DNA from: Opitutales bacterium | Lineage (GTDB): Bacteria > Verrucomicrobiota > Verrucomicrobiia > Opitutales > Oceanipulchritudinaceae | Direction: 5' to 3' | Length of the DNA: 64,000 nt | NCBI GenBank assembly: GCA_020831525.1 | Contig: JAFIGH010000006.1 | Span: forward strand, 40,816 to 104,815 | Shown: piece after piece, positions 8,678 to 17,991 of the stretch | Layout of the letters: the number at the start of each line of letters is the position of its first letter | Position numbering within the stretch: the stretch's first letter is position 1 | Notes under the pieces: model-generated | Databases searched by the model: none | Seen by the model: only the letters and a program-made list of their open reading frames with translations | What the model was told of the DNA's origin: nothing | Program-made: the position numbers and the translations under genes

Positions 8678-8797
8678 TCCAAGATTCAAAACAGCTGAGG
8701 ATAGTACGCACGGCAGGCCCTTCTTCGCAAGGATCTCTGTAAGATTTGGTGTGGAGCGCCGGAAGAACCGGCGTCAACAAGTATAAGTCTGGGATAG

Positions 8798-8829
8798 GTT
8801 TATTCGAAAAACGACTCGGCGAAATAAAC
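8798..8829. repeat. imperfect inverted repeat upstream of menC
   Basis: GTTTATTCG (8798-8806) pairs with CGAAATAAAC (8820-8829) with a one-base bulge. It lies in the AT-richer stretch between the proline-rich gene and menC and is followed by TTGACG at 8832-8837. A regulatory role is possible; no proper -10 box follows. Confidence 0.35.
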
Positions 8830-8970
8830 AGTTGACGCCTGCGGGGGCGGTGTGGAGGCACGCGGGGAGCGGATATCTGTGTTTTGGGCGGAAGCGTTGG
8901 CGTGGAGGCGAGCTTTCGGTTGCATGGGTGCGGTGAAGGTGCCAGCGTACATGATTTTCGGAGGGACTTT

Positions 8971-9972
8971 GTGGAATACCGGATCGAGACACGCGGCTAC
9001 CGCCGTCGCCTGAGCCAGCCGCTTGACACCGCGGACGGGCCATGGACCGTCCGCGACGGGATTGTCGTGCGCCTGACAGATGCTGACGGGCGCGTGGGCT
9101 ACGGCGAGGTCGCACCGCTGCGCCGCGCGGGTTGTGAGTCAATTGTGCGTGCGCGGAAGGCGCTGCGGAATCTTGGCGAGCGGACGACGGACGAGTTGAT
9201 GGACGGGTTGCCGCGCGATCTGCCCTGCTGCCGGTTTGCGCTGATCTCAGCGCGGTGGATGATCACGGAGCCCGCGCTCGAGTATACCTTTGCCAACTGC
9301 GCGCTGCTGCCGGCGGCGGAACGGGCGATTCTCGGTCTGGAGCGGGCCGTGGATTCGGGCTACCGCTGCTTTAAGCTGAAGATCGGGGTGATCGACGCGG
9401 AGACGGAGCAGGCGGTGGTGGACCAGTTGCTCGACGGGTTGCCGCCGGAGGGGCGTTTGCGGCTGGACGCGAACGGATCGCTGGATGCCGCCCGGACGCG
9501 GATGTGGCTGGAGTTTCTGAAGGGCCGGGCGGGTGTGGATTTTCTGGAGCAGCCGCTCCCCTCGGGTGAGGAGGAGACGGCGGCGGAGATCGCCAATGAG
9601 TTCCAGACGCAGCTTGCGCTGGACGAATCGGTGTCGGCCACCGGCCAGTTGGTGACGCTGGTCTCGGCCCGGATGTGGAAGGGACCGATCATCTTCAAAC
9701 CGCTGTTGATCGGCGATCCGCTCGCGCTACCGCGAATGCTCGGTCCGCTGAACAACCGCATGGTCGTGTCGTCCGTCTTTGAGACGGGCTTCGGCATCCA
9801 CAATGCGCTGCGGGTGGCGGACGCGGTGGGTGTCAACGACGCCGCGGGCTTCGGCACGCTTTCGTTTTTTGACGACGGCCTCGGCGGCTTTCCGGCTGGG
9901 CCCGAGTTGTCTTCGGAGGACATGGGCGCGGCCCGGCTCGCGGAGCTATGGGACAAATTAACGAGCCGATGA
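8971..9972 (+). CDS. menC: o-succinylbenzoate synthase
   Basis: 333 residues. Enolase-superfamily active site complete: FKLKIG (Lys135, Lys137), RLDANG (Asp166), DFLEQPL (Glu193), ALDESVS (Asp218) and IIFKPLLIG (Lys243), at nearly the spacing of the E. coli enzyme. It dehydrates SHCHC to o-succinylbenzoate in menaquinone synthesis. GTG at 8971 is the chosen start because GGAGGG lies 5-6 bases upstream and the protein then begins VEYRIETRGYRRRLSQPL; the frame is open further upstream but without homology. Its stop overlaps or abuts menE, supporting the menaquinone assignment. Confidence 0.9.
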   Translation: MEYRIETRGYRRRLSQPLDTADGPWTVRDGIVVRLTDADGRVGYGEVAPLRRAGCESIVRARKALRNLGERTTDELMDGLPRDLPCCRFALISARWMITEPALEYTFANCALLPAAERAILGLERAVDSGYRCFKLKIGVIDAETEQAVVDQLLDGLPPEGRLRLDANGSLDAARTRMWLEFLKGRAGVDFLEQPLPSGEEETAAEIANEFQTQLALDESVSATGQLVTLVSARMWKGPIIFKPLLIGDPLALPRMLGPLNNRMVVSSVFETGFGIHNALRVADAVGVNDAAGFGTLSFFDDGLGGFPAGPELSSEDMGAARLAELWDKLTSR

Positions 9973-11192
9973 GCCCCCCGGATGCTCTCGCTGCGTGGTT
10001 GCGGGAGGGAAAGGTGGCGGAGACCGGCGCGGGCGCGCCGCCCGTCGCGGTGGTGTCTGCGGCGGATGCAAGAAGGGTGTGGAAGCGGGTTGCTGCGGCA
10101 GTTGCGGAGCAGCGGCCGTTGGCGCTCACCGATCCTGTGGACGATGCGCGGCGGGCAGAGTTGGCGGCGGTATTGGCGCGGGCGGAGGCGAAGACGGCGG
10201 GCGCGGTGTGGATGGCGACGGGCGGGACAACGGGCGGCGCGCGGTTTTGCCGGCACAGCGGGCAGACACTCGGCACGGCGGCGCGGGGTTTTGCGGCGGC
10301 GTTTCCGGAGGTGCGGGAGCAATGGAGTGCGCTGCCCGCGCATCATGCGGGCGGCTTGATGCCTTTGTTGCGCGCGGCGGTGTGCGGCGGCACGGCGGTG
10401 GCGGCGGATTACCGGGTGTGGCTGGGGGGGGACTTTCCGCAAATGCCGGGGCCCGGGGCCTGCCTCTCTCTCGTGCCGACCCAGCTCGGGCGCCTCATGG
10501 CGGTGCCGGCGGCGGACGCGTTCCTGCGGGCGTTTGCCATGATTTTGACGGGGGGTGCGGCACTGCCGCCCGCGATGCAAGCGGAGGCTGTGCGGCGTTC
10601 CCTGCCCCTTGCCCCATGCTACGGTATGACGGAGACGGCGGCGATGGTGACGGTACTGCCGCCGACGGAGTTTCTGGCCGGAACGGAAGGTTGCGGGCGG
10701 GCCTTGCCGCATGCCCGAGTGGAGGCCGACGGGGACGGTTCGCTGTCGGTGGACACCGCGGCCCTTTTCGATGGGTATCTGGACCTGGGCGGGTTCCACC
10801 CGCGCTTGCCCGGTCCGTGGGCTACGCCGGACGCCGCGCATTGGTCGGCGGAAGGCAGCCTTGTTGTGGAAGGGCGCTTGGACCGCGTGATTAACACCGG
10901 CGGCAAGAAGGTCTCGGCAGAGCGGGTGGAGCGTGTGCTCTCCGGGTTGGAGGGGGTCGGCGCGGTGTTTGTCTTCGGCGCGGCCGATCCGCTCTGGGGC
11001 GAGCGGGTGATCGCCGCCGTGGAGACGGAAAACGCCGCGGCGGAGACGGTGTGGCGTGCCTTTGCCCGCGACCGGCTGGCACCCGAAGAGCGACCGAAAA
11101 TGTGGCTCACACTCAAACGCCTGCCGCGCAGTTCCATGGGCAAGGTGGACATGGCGGCGCTGCGAAAGAGCTTTTCTTTACCCGGCAAGTAG
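9969..11192 (+). CDS. menE: o-succinylbenzoate-CoA ligase (AMP-binding)
   Basis: 407 residues, short for the ANL superfamily. A Gly/Thr-rich P-loop variant (WMATGGTTGGARF), the CYGMTET motif, RLDRVINTGGKKVSAERVE hinge and the C-terminal catalytic lysine in LPRSSMGKVDMAAL are present. Position directly after menC supports menE: activation of o-succinylbenzoate to its CoA thioester. ATG 9969 overlaps the menC stop (ATGA); ATG 9948, seven codons earlier with a very close GGAG, is an alternative. About 70 N-terminal residues usual in longer AMP ligases are missing, as in other compact MenE proteins. Confidence 0.85.
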   Translation: MSPPDALAAWLREGKVAETGAGAPPVAVVSAADARRVWKRVAAAVAEQRPLALTDPVDDARRAELAAVLARAEAKTAGAVWMATGGTTGGARFCRHSGQTLGTAARGFAAAFPEVREQWSALPAHHAGGLMPLLRAAVCGGTAVAADYRVWLGGDFPQMPGPGACLSLVPTQLGRLMAVPAADAFLRAFAMILTGGAALPPAMQAEAVRRSLPLAPCYGMTETAAMVTVLPPTEFLAGTEGCGRALPHARVEADGDGSLSVDTAALFDGYLDLGGFHPRLPGPWATPDAAHWSAEGSLVVEGRLDRVINTGGKKVSAERVERVLSGLEGVGAVFVFGAADPLWGERVIAAVETENAAAETVWRAFARDRLAPEERPKMWLTLKRLPRSSMGKVDMAALRKSFSLPGK

Positions 11193-11206
11193 GGAAGATT
11201 CCTCGC

Positions 11207-12322
11207 ATGGCTGTTCCGCTTTTGGATTTTCAGCGTCAGCACGCGCCGCTGCGCAACGGGCTCGATGCTGCTTACGACCGCGTCATGAGTTCCGGGCAGT
11301 ATATTTTCGGGCCGGAGGTGGAGGCGTTCGAGCGCGAGATCGCGGAGTACCTCGAGGTGCCGCATGCGGTATCGCTGAGTTCGGGAACGGACGCTCTGCT
11401 GGTCGCGATGATGGCCCTGGGCATCGGACCGGGTGACGAGGTGCTGTGCCCGGCCTTCACCTTTTTCGGAACTGCGGGCGCGGTCGTGCGCCTCGGCGCG
11501 ACGCCGGTTTGGGTGGACGTCCTCCCGGACACGTTCAACATCGACCTTGCCGATGCCGCGAGGAAGGCCGGGCCCGCGACAAAGGCGATCATTCCCGTGC
11601 ATCTGTTCGGCCAGCCCTGTGATATGGACTGCCTTGCCGCTCTCGCGAAGAAGTTCGGTCTTCACGTGATTGAAGATGCCGCACAGGCGGTCGGCGCGCG
11701 CTACGGCGGCCGCCGTGTCGGTTCCTTCGGTTCCTTCGGGGCCTTCAGCTTCTATCCGACGAAGAATCTTGGCGCGTTTGGCGACGCGGGCCTCCTCGTA
11801 ACGAACGACGGTTCTCTTGCCGAGCGCGCGAAGCACCTGCGCAACCATGGTATGCACCCCAAATACCACCACAACTTTGTGGGCGGAAATTTCCGCATGG
11901 ATGCCCTGCAGGCGGCCCTTCTACGCGTCAAGCTGCCCCACCTTGACGCCTACCATTCGGCCCGTCGCGCCCACGCGGCCTTCTACAACGCGGCGCTTTC
12001 CGGTGTCGAAGAACTCTCTCTGCCCATGGTCCACAGCGGCATGGAGTCGGTCTGGAATCAATATACCGTGCGGGTCGGCGGGCACCGACGCGACGCGCTG
12101 CGCGCGTTTCTCGGCGTGGCGGGCATCGGCTCGGAGATCTACTATCCGGTGCCCCTCCATGAGCAGCCGTGCTTTGCCGGGACGGGCCGCGGCGGGGAGG
12201 ACGTGCCCGTTTCATTGGAGCTGTCGCGCGGCGTCGTCAGTATTCCGGTGTTTCCGGAGCTGACAGACCGGGAGCGTGCCGAGGTCGTGGCGGCGGTCCG
12301 GCGTTTTTTTGAAGAGGGGTGA
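11207..12322 (+). CDS. DegT/DnrJ/EryC1/StrS family aminotransferase
   Basis: 371 residues, normal for PLP-dependent sugar aminotransferases. Landmarks: LSSGTDALLVAMMALGIGPGD, VIEDAAQAVGARYGG, and the PLP lysine in FSFYPTKNLGAFGD; the substrate loop NFRMDALQAALL and the ending IPVFPELTDRERAEVV also match. It transfers an amino group from glutamate to a keto-sugar nucleotide, for LPS, glycan or antibiotic-type sugars. ATG 11207 follows AGGGAAG, 14 bases after the menE stop. The next gene is a sugar nucleotidyltransferase, but the rest of a sugar pathway is absent. Confidence 0.92.
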   Translation: MAVPLLDFQRQHAPLRNGLDAAYDRVMSSGQYIFGPEVEAFEREIAEYLEVPHAVSLSSGTDALLVAMMALGIGPGDEVLCPAFTFFGTAGAVVRLGATPVWVDVLPDTFNIDLADAARKAGPATKAIIPVHLFGQPCDMDCLAALAKKFGLHVIEDAAQAVGARYGGRRVGSFGSFGAFSFYPTKNLGAFGDAGLLVTNDGSLAERAKHLRNHGMHPKYHHNFVGGNFRMDALQAALLRVKLPHLDAYHSARRAHAAFYNAALSGVEELSLPMVHSGMESVWNQYTVRVGGHRRDALRAFLGVAGIGSEIYYPVPLHEQPCFAGTGRGGEDVPVSLELSRGVVSIPVFPELTDRERAEVVAAVRRFFEEG

Positions 12323-12470
12323 ACCGGTGTGCCCGGTGCAGGCATTCGTTTCCGCTGCGGTCACCTGCACTATTCGTTACGCCGTTTCCTAGGGAAAATC
12401 CAATATAAATATTGCGGATAACGCGTATGCGTGCTTGCTCGTTCCCGGAAAACCTCAGAGAATTCTGATA

Positions 12471-13349
12471 ATGAGCAAAGAATGGAAGGGCGTCGTCCTC
12501 GCGGGCGGCAAGGGTGAGCGGCTTTGGCCGGTGACGAAGGCGGTCAACAAACACCTCCTTGCTCTTTACGACCGCCCGTTGCTGCATTTCCCCCTTTCGG
12601 TCCTCATCGAGGCCGGGATCCGGGAAATCGCAATTGTCTCCAGCTCCGCTGCCCTGCCCATGATCCGCGCGCTCTACAGCGACGGCACGGACTTCGGGGT
12701 GCGCTTCACCTACATCGAACAGGAGGAAGCCACCGGGCTGGGGGACGGGTTGCGCGGCGCGCGGGACTTCGCGCAGGACTCGAACACCGTCCTCGCACTC
12801 GGGGACAACGTGTTCCTCGGGCGGCTCTTCGGTCCCACCGTGGTGCAGCTCATCCGCCAGACGGAGGGAGCCTCCGTCTTTACCACGCCGGTCTCGAATG
12901 CGAGCGAGTCCGGTGTCGTGGAGACGCGGGCGGACGGCCGTCCCCTGCGCGTCGTGAAGTCTCCGCGCGGCGGGGGACCGGGCCTTGCCATGCCGGGGTT
13001 GTTTCTCTTCGACGCGTCGGTCTACCGGCGTCTCGAAGAGGGCGGTCCGGGTTTCGACGTGGCCGATGCACTGCAGAGTTACCTCGACGAGGAGCGCCTG
13101 CGCATCGCGCCGCTGCCTTCCGGCACGCAATGGTTCGATGTAGGCAATGTGGGGCGTATGTTTTCCGCGACGCTCGCGGTGCGCAGCGGCGCACAGACGA
13201 GTGTGGCCGATCTCGGCGGTTGCCCGGAACTGGCCGCCTTCCGCCAAGGCTGGATCGACCGGCGGACGCTGATGGAACGCTGCGTCATGCGCGAAGGCTG
13301 CGCGTATGCCGAGCGCATCGTGCAGATCATCGAGCACACGCCGGAGTGA
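12471..13349 (+). CDS. RmlA-like sugar-1-phosphate nucleotidyltransferase
   Basis: 292 residues. N-terminal signature GVVLAGGKGERLWPVTKAVNKHLL binds the nucleotide; VLALGDNVFLG carries the metal-binding Asp; GTQWFDVGNVGRMFSATLAV resembles the WLDTGT block of RmlA. It probably makes an NDP-sugar from NTP and a sugar-1-phosphate. The exact sugar is unclear, since rmlB/C/D are not here. The ATG at 12471 gives the standard start; an AT-rich stretch with TATAAAT at 12404-12410 in the 148-base gap may carry its promoter. C-terminal 40 residues are atypical. Confidence 0.85.
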   Translation: MSKEWKGVVLAGGKGERLWPVTKAVNKHLLALYDRPLLHFPLSVLIEAGIREIAIVSSSAALPMIRALYSDGTDFGVRFTYIEQEEATGLGDGLRGARDFAQDSNTVLALGDNVFLGRLFGPTVVQLIRQTEGASVFTTPVSNASESGVVETRADGRPLRVVKSPRGGGPGLAMPGLFLFDASVYRRLEEGGPGFDVADALQSYLDEERLRIAPLPSGTQWFDVGNVGRMFSATLAVRSGAQTSVADLGGCPELAAFRQGWIDRRTLMERCVMREGCAYAERIVQIIEHTPE

Positions 13350-13430
13350 TCGCGCCCGCGTCGGCCGGGAAGTGCGGGGCGGCTTGATTTTCTTGCTGGC
13401 CATGTGGCAGGGCGTCGTTTCCTTGTTGGT

Positions 13431-14483
13431 ATGGCTTTATCCCGATTGGTGAAGAAACTGAAGGCGGGCGGAGATCTAACCGCCGCCGAAGCGGAGGGCG
13501 CGGCGCGCACGCTGGCCTCGGCGGAGGCGCCGCCCGCGGACAAAAAGGCTTTCCTCGTCGCCCTCAGCGAGAAGGGCGAGACCGTCGAAGAGGTCGCCGC
13601 CTTTGCGAAGACCTTCCGGGCGCTTGCCCGCGACCCCCGGCTCGACGCATGGCAGGAGCGCGCTATCGATATGGTAGGCACGGGCGGCAGCGGCTTCGGG
13701 GGCTTCAATGTCACCAGCGTGGCTTCGCTTATCGTCGCCGCGCACGGGGTGCCGGTCCTCAAACACGGCAACCGCGCCATCACATCGAAGAGCGGATCGG
13801 CCGACTTTTTCGGCGCGCTGGGTATTCCCATGCTCACGGATCCGGCGGAGCTGCGCCGCAGCGTGGAGTCTCTCGGCTTTTGCTTTTTTTTCGCGCCCGG
13901 CTTTCACCCTGCCTTCAAGGAGATCATGCCGGTGCGAAAGGAGTTGGCCGGGGAAGGCCGCCGCACCGTTTTCAATATCCTTGGGCCGCTCATTAACCCG
14001 GCGCAGCCCGCCCGCCAGCTCCTCGGGGTATTCCATCCCCGCTGGGTGCAGCCGCTCGCCGACGTGCTTGAAGCTGTGGGCGTCAAGACGGGTATGGCCG
14101 TGTGCAGTGAATTGCCCGGCGGGCAGTGTATCGACGAACTGACGACAGCCGGCGAAAATCACATTGCGGGCTTCGGCACGCTACGCGGCATGAAACATGA
14201 CTGGAGCTTCTCCGCGCTGGGCCTCGAGCCTTGCACTCCGGAGGAACTTCACGGCGGGGATGCGGAGGCCAATGTGGCGCGCCTCCGCGAGTTGATCACG
14301 GGCAAAGCGCCGCGCGGCCTCGAAGACACGGTGTGCCTCAACGCCGCGGCGGGTCTGCTCATCTCCGGCGCGGTGAATAATCCCAAAGCCGGCTTGAAGC
14401 GCGCACGCGAAATCCTCCGCAGCGGTGAACTCGCCTCGTGGCTCGCGAGGGCACGCGGCTTTTTCGCGGAGCCCGGATCATGA
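13431..14483 (+). CDS. trpD: anthranilate phosphoribosyltransferase
   Basis: 350 residues. Diagnostic motifs: DMVGTGGSGFGGFNVTSVAS (PRPP and anthranilate site), LKHGNRAITSKSGSADFFGALG and FNILGPLINPA. It transfers phosphoribose to anthranilate in tryptophan synthesis. Residue GTGGS replaces the more usual GTGGD, a change to check if substrate specificity matters. No other trp genes flank it. Its TGA overlaps the ATG of glmM (ATGA, 14480-14483), an unusual partnership. ATG 13431 chosen because the family begins around LSRLVKKL. Confidence 0.9.
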   Translation: MALSRLVKKLKAGGDLTAAEAEGAARTLASAEAPPADKKAFLVALSEKGETVEEVAAFAKTFRALARDPRLDAWQERAIDMVGTGGSGFGGFNVTSVASLIVAAHGVPVLKHGNRAITSKSGSADFFGALGIPMLTDPAELRRSVESLGFCFFFAPGFHPAFKEIMPVRKELAGEGRRTVFNILGPLINPAQPARQLLGVFHPRWVQPLADVLEAVGVKTGMAVCSELPGGQCIDELTTAGENHIAGFGTLRGMKHDWSFSALGLEPCTPEELHGGDAEANVARLRELITGKAPRGLEDTVCLNAAAGLLISGAVNNPKAGLKRAREILRSGELASWLARARGFFAEPGS

Positions 14484-15835
14484 AACAGCGCTACTTCGGC
14501 ACCGACGGGATCCGCGACGCGGTGGACGGACCGCTCCTCGCCGAGCCTTTTGTCCGGCGCGTTGGCGCGGCTGTGGGCGCGCTTCTCACCGGGCGCCACG
14601 GCGATAAACCCCTGCACGTAGTGATCGGTCGCGACACGCGTGAGTCCGGCGCGCGCATCGCGCTGTGGCTTACCGCGGGACTCACCGCGCGGGGCATCCA
14701 TGTCTTTGACGCCGGTGTCGTGCCGACGGCCGCAGTGGCACTGTCCGTCCGCGATCTTGAGGTCGATATGGGCATCGTCGTAACGGCTTCGCACAATCCG
14801 GCGACCGACAACGGCATCAAACTCTTCGGCCGCGGCGGCTACAAACTCACCGAAGAGGAGGAACTGGTAATTGAGCGCCTCATTGATGAGACCCCTGAAC
14901 CGCCGCCCGAGACCGGGTCGCCCGCCGTCTATGCCTACGATGCGCGGCGTCACTTCAAACATTTCGCCCGCTCTCTCCTGCATGAGAACAGCCTCGTCGG
15001 CATGACCATCGTTGTCGATTGCGGGCACGGTGCGACAAGTGCCACCTCCGCCGAGGTCCTCGAAGAACTGGGGGCGGGCGTCGTCCGTCTCGGCTGCGCA
15101 CCCGACGGCCTGAACATCAACTCGGGCTGTGGTTCCGAGCATCCGGAGGGGCTTGCCGCGGCCGTCCGTGAGCACGGCGCGGTCGTGGGTTTCGCGCACG
15201 ATGGTGACGGCGACCGCGTGGTGGTCGTCGACGAAACGGGCGAGGTCGTCGACGGAGACCAAATTCTCGGTCTCATCGCTCTACAGTGGCAGCGCGCGGG
15301 CAAGCTCGACGGCAATACCGTTGTCGCCACCGTCATGAGCAATCAAGGCCTTGAGGCCGCCCTCGGGCGGCAGGGCATCCGTTTTGACCGCGTCCCCGTG
15401 GGTGACCGCAACGTCCTCCACCGCATGATCGAGATCGGCGCGGTGTTCGGCGGGGAATCGAGCGGGCACATCATCTGTCGCCGGCACCTTCCGGCCGGTG
15501 ACGGGCTCGTGGCCGCTATCGAGGTGCTTGCCGTCATGCTCGCCGCCCGTGCGCCGCTCTCCGCCCTGCGCGGCGAAGTCCCGCTCTTTCCCCAGCGTCT
15601 CGTCAATCTTCCCGTGTGGGACAAGCCGCCGCTTGATGATCTGCCGGGTCTGCAAGAGGAACTCACTGCCATCGCCACGGAACTGGGCAACCGCGGCCGC
15701 ACCCTCGTGCGCTACTCCGGCACCGAACCGAAAGTCCGGCTTCTTGCCGAGGCGGAGACCCCCGCGCTTGTCGATTCGGTCCTCGAACGGCTGCACGCCG
15801 CCGCCGCCCGGCACTTGCCAATGCGCGATACCTGA
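14480..15835 (+). CDS. glmM: phosphoglucosamine mutase
   Basis: 451 residues. RYFGTDGIRDAV at the N-terminus, phosphoserine loop VTASHNPATDNGIK (Ser104), metal loop AHDGDGDRV, sugar-binding GGESSGHII and phosphate-binding YSGTEPKVR are all intact. Interconverts glucosamine-6-phosphate and glucosamine-1-phosphate for UDP-GlcNAc, hence peptidoglycan and LPS. Coupled to trpD upstream and followed after 5 bases by a TPR protein. Confidence 0.93.
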   Translation: MKQRYFGTDGIRDAVDGPLLAEPFVRRVGAAVGALLTGRHGDKPLHVVIGRDTRESGARIALWLTAGLTARGIHVFDAGVVPTAAVALSVRDLEVDMGIVVTASHNPATDNGIKLFGRGGYKLTEEEELVIERLIDETPEPPPETGSPAVYAYDARRHFKHFARSLLHENSLVGMTIVVDCGHGATSATSAEVLEELGAGVVRLGCAPDGLNINSGCGSEHPEGLAAAVREHGAVVGFAHDGDGDRVVVVDETGEVVDGDQILGLIALQWQRAGKLDGNTVVATVMSNQGLEAALGRQGIRFDRVPVGDRNVLHRMIEIGAVFGGESSGHIICRRHLPAGDGLVAAIEVLAVMLAARAPLSALRGEVPLFPQRLVNLPVWDKPPLDDLPGLQEELTAIATELGNRGRTLVRYSGTEPKVRLLAEAETPALVDSVLERLHAAAARHLPMRDT

Positions 15836-15840
15836 CCGCC

Positions 15841-17193
15841 ATGTCCTCGAACCCTCAGGCCTCCCTCGATCCCACGCTCCGCAAGCACCTCGGGAAGGCG
15901 GCGGCGGCGGTTCGCGGCGGCGATCCATCCTACGCTATCAGCGTATGCGAAGCGATTCTCGAAAAAGAGCCTGGCTGTGTCGGAGCACGTCGAGTTCTCC
16001 GGCAGGCGCAGCGGGCCCGTGCCGCCGCCGGGTGGTTGCAAAAGCTACTCGGCGCGTTTGCCGTCGCCGCTGGCCTGCCAAAGGCCAGCGCGCGGAGGCG
16101 TAAAGATCCCTCCGGGGCGCTCGTTCTTATCGAGAAAGCTCTCACCGCCAACCCCGACAGTCCCGCCGCCCATCGTCTCCTCGGCACCGTGGCACTCGAT
16201 CTGGATCTTCCGGAGACTGCTGTATTTGCTTTTGAAGACCTGTGCCGCCTCAAGCCTGAGGAGGCTGCTGCGTTTGTCGCGCTGGGAAAGGCGCTCTCCC
16301 GTGCCGGACGCTATGCCGATGCCGTGCGCGCCGCCGAACGGGCGCTGCGGATCGCCCCCGCCGACAGCGATGCGCAGGCCCTCCTAAGAGACGCCTCCGT
16401 CGCCCAGACAATGGACGCGCAAGCCGCCGCCGATTCCTCCCCCGGTACGGAAACCACTCCGACGGCCGCGGGCGCACGGAAAGAAGCGCCGGGCGACACC
16501 GAAGCCAGCCTGCGCGACCGTATCGCCGCCGCGGAACGCGCCTTTGCCGGGAATCCCGCGGATGTCCGTCTCGCCCGGCAGATCGCCGCCGATTACGCCC
16601 GCCTCGGTGAACCCGCCGAAGCCCGGCGTTGGATTGGAAGCGCCCGCGGTACCGGCGGGGGCACCGACGATGAATCTCTAGAGCGATTGGAATTTGAATA
16701 CGGCGAGGACGCACTTGCACAGGATGTCGCGAGTGCCCGCGACGGCGGTGATCCCTCCGCCCTCGCGGCGGCCGAGGCCAAGCTCGACCAGTTTCGCCGT
16801 GAGGGGCTCGCCCGCCTCTGCCGACGCTACCCCGGCGACGGTGAGTTGCGCCTGCGCCTCGGCGAACTGCTGCTGGAGAGCGGAGACGGTGCCCGCGCAG
16901 CGCCCGAGTTTCAAGCCGCCCTGCGCGACGCCCGCGTGCGCGCCCCCGCCCGCCTCGGCCTCGGGCGTAGCTTCTTCCTTGCGGGCAAGCCCGATCTCGC
17001 CCGAGAACAACTGGAACAAGCCCGCGAGGCGCATCCCGCTATGGATGAGCGCGGCAAATCCATCCGCTATGCCCTCGCCCAAGCTTGCGAAGCGCTTGGC
17101 GACAAAGATGCCGCCGCCGCCCACTTCAAAGCTCTCTACGCCGCCGATGTCGCCTACCGCGACGTCGCGGAGCGTGTGGCGCGATACTACTGA
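15841..17193 (+). CDS. tetratricopeptide-repeat protein
   Basis: 450 residues without an obvious signal peptide. Repeats of TPR type are visible near residues 10-55, 90-190 (AAHRLLGTVALDLDLPETAVFAFEDL-type; ALSRAGRYADAVRAAERALRIAP) and 320-445 (GELLLESGDGARAAPEFQAAL; AQACEALGDKDAAAAHFKALY), separated by an Ala/Glu-rich linker. Likely a cytoplasmic scaffold. Five bases after glmM, so co-transcribed with trpD-glmM. Partners are unknown. A hairpin terminator follows at 17252. Confidence 0.8.
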   Translation: MSSNPQASLDPTLRKHLGKAAAAVRGGDPSYAISVCEAILEKEPGCVGARRVLRQAQRARAAAGWLQKLLGAFAVAAGLPKASARRRKDPSGALVLIEKALTANPDSPAAHRLLGTVALDLDLPETAVFAFEDLCRLKPEEAAAFVALGKALSRAGRYADAVRAAERALRIAPADSDAQALLRDASVAQTMDAQAAADSSPGTETTPTAAGARKEAPGDTEASLRDRIAAAERAFAGNPADVRLARQIAADYARLGEPAEARRWIGSARGTGGGTDDESLERLEFEYGEDALAQDVASARDGGDPSALAAAEAKLDQFRREGLARLCRRYPGDGELRLRLGELLLESGDGARAAPEFQAALRDARVRAPARLGLGRSFFLAGKPDLAREQLEQAREAHPAMDERGKSIRYALAQACEALGDKDAAAAHFKALYAADVAYRDVAERVARYY

Positions 17194-17251
17194 CCCCGCC
17201 GCGCAAGCCCGCCCTCCGCCGCCCTTGCACCCTCTACTATGGATGGGGCGG

Positions 17252-17286
17252 ACAAAAACATTCACAAGTGTGAGGGGTTTTGTTTT
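17252..17286 (+). terminator. hairpin terminator after the trpD-glmM-TPR operon
   Basis: Arms 17252-17266 and 17269-17283 pair over 15 positions with two mismatches and one G-T pair, closing on a two-base AG turn, and the 3' arm ends in TTTTGTTTT. It lies 59 bases after the TPR stop. The core TCACA-AG-TGTGA is a perfect palindrome. Confidence 0.55.
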
Positions 17287-17313
17287 GACGAAAGTTTTCG
17301 CACTTGTTAAGAA
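17285..17313 (+). promoter_or_regulatory. candidate promoter of the SnoaL-like gene
   Basis: TTGACG (17285-17290), a 17-base spacer and TAAGAA (17308-17313) resemble a sigma-70 promoter. It begins at the last bases of the preceding terminator hairpin and is 80 bases before the ATG at 17393. Confidence 0.4.
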
Positions 17314-17392
17314 TTTCGTCGCAGGACGGTGGATTTGGCGTCCCCGCGTCTGCGGTGGTTGCGGATCCGGGCCATCCGGCCATGATGGAAGT

Positions 17393-17884
17393 ATGGACTT
17401 CGAAGCAATGCTTGCAAAGACGGCGGGGACGGGAGTGACGCTCGAGAGTGCGGCGGGGGCCGCCGCGCTGGAGCGTTTTGAGCGCTTTTTCTCCGACCTC
17501 ACGCCGGAGCGGGTGAAGGCGGACGCCGCCTCCGTCTACGCCGCCGACGCTATTCTGCACGACACCCTCGCGACTCATGAGGGCGTCGAAGCTATCCGCG
17601 ACTACCTTTTGCGCACGGCGGAGCGCGCGAGCGGCGTGAAGGTCGAAATCCTGCGCGTCCTCACGGACGGGAGCGACGCGTTTCTCGTCTGGCGCATGGA
17701 CATCACATGGAGCGCCTTCCGCAAGAAGGGACAAACCACCCGCTCGCACGGCATGTCGCAGATTCGCTTCGACGCCGACGGCAAAGTCGCCCTCCACCAC
17801 GACTTCTGGGACTCCGCGGGCGGCTTCTTCGAACACCTCCCCGTCGTCGGCAGCCTCATCCGCTGGATCAAGGGGCGGGTGTGA
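17393..17884 (+). CDS. SnoaL/NTF2-like domain protein
   Basis: 163 residues. The pattern VYAADAILHDTLATHEGVEAIRDYLLRTAE, then FLVWRMDI and SHGMSQIRFDADGKVALHHDFWD matches the nuclear-transport-factor-2/SnoaL cone fold used by small isomerases, cyclases and unknown stress proteins. In many bacteria such a protein adjoins a short-chain dehydrogenase; here an SDR-like gene lies 1.3 kb on, separated by an opposite-strand gene. A specific reaction cannot be assigned. ATG 17393 gives the standard start; upstream frame is noncoding in appearance. Confidence 0.75.
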   Translation: MDFEAMLAKTAGTGVTLESAAGAAALERFERFFSDLTPERVKADAASVYAADAILHDTLATHEGVEAIRDYLLRTAERASGVKVEILRVLTDGSDAFLVWRMDITWSAFRKKGQTTRSHGMSQIRFDADGKVALHHDFWDSAGGFFEHLPVVGSLIRWIKGRV

Positions 17885-17991
17885 GGCCAGTGGCGCGGTT
17901 GTGCGGCTGACCCGCGGGAGCGCGGATCTTCAGACCGCGGGACACCGTTAGCCCGCTTTCCGATTCCGGCCCTGTCCGAGCGACATTGGAG

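Noticed and set aside
17263..17307. ACAAGTG...CACTTGT inverted repeat as a LexA/SOS box
   Set aside because: Thirty-plus bases between arms is far too wide, and the left arm is part of a better hairpin terminator.
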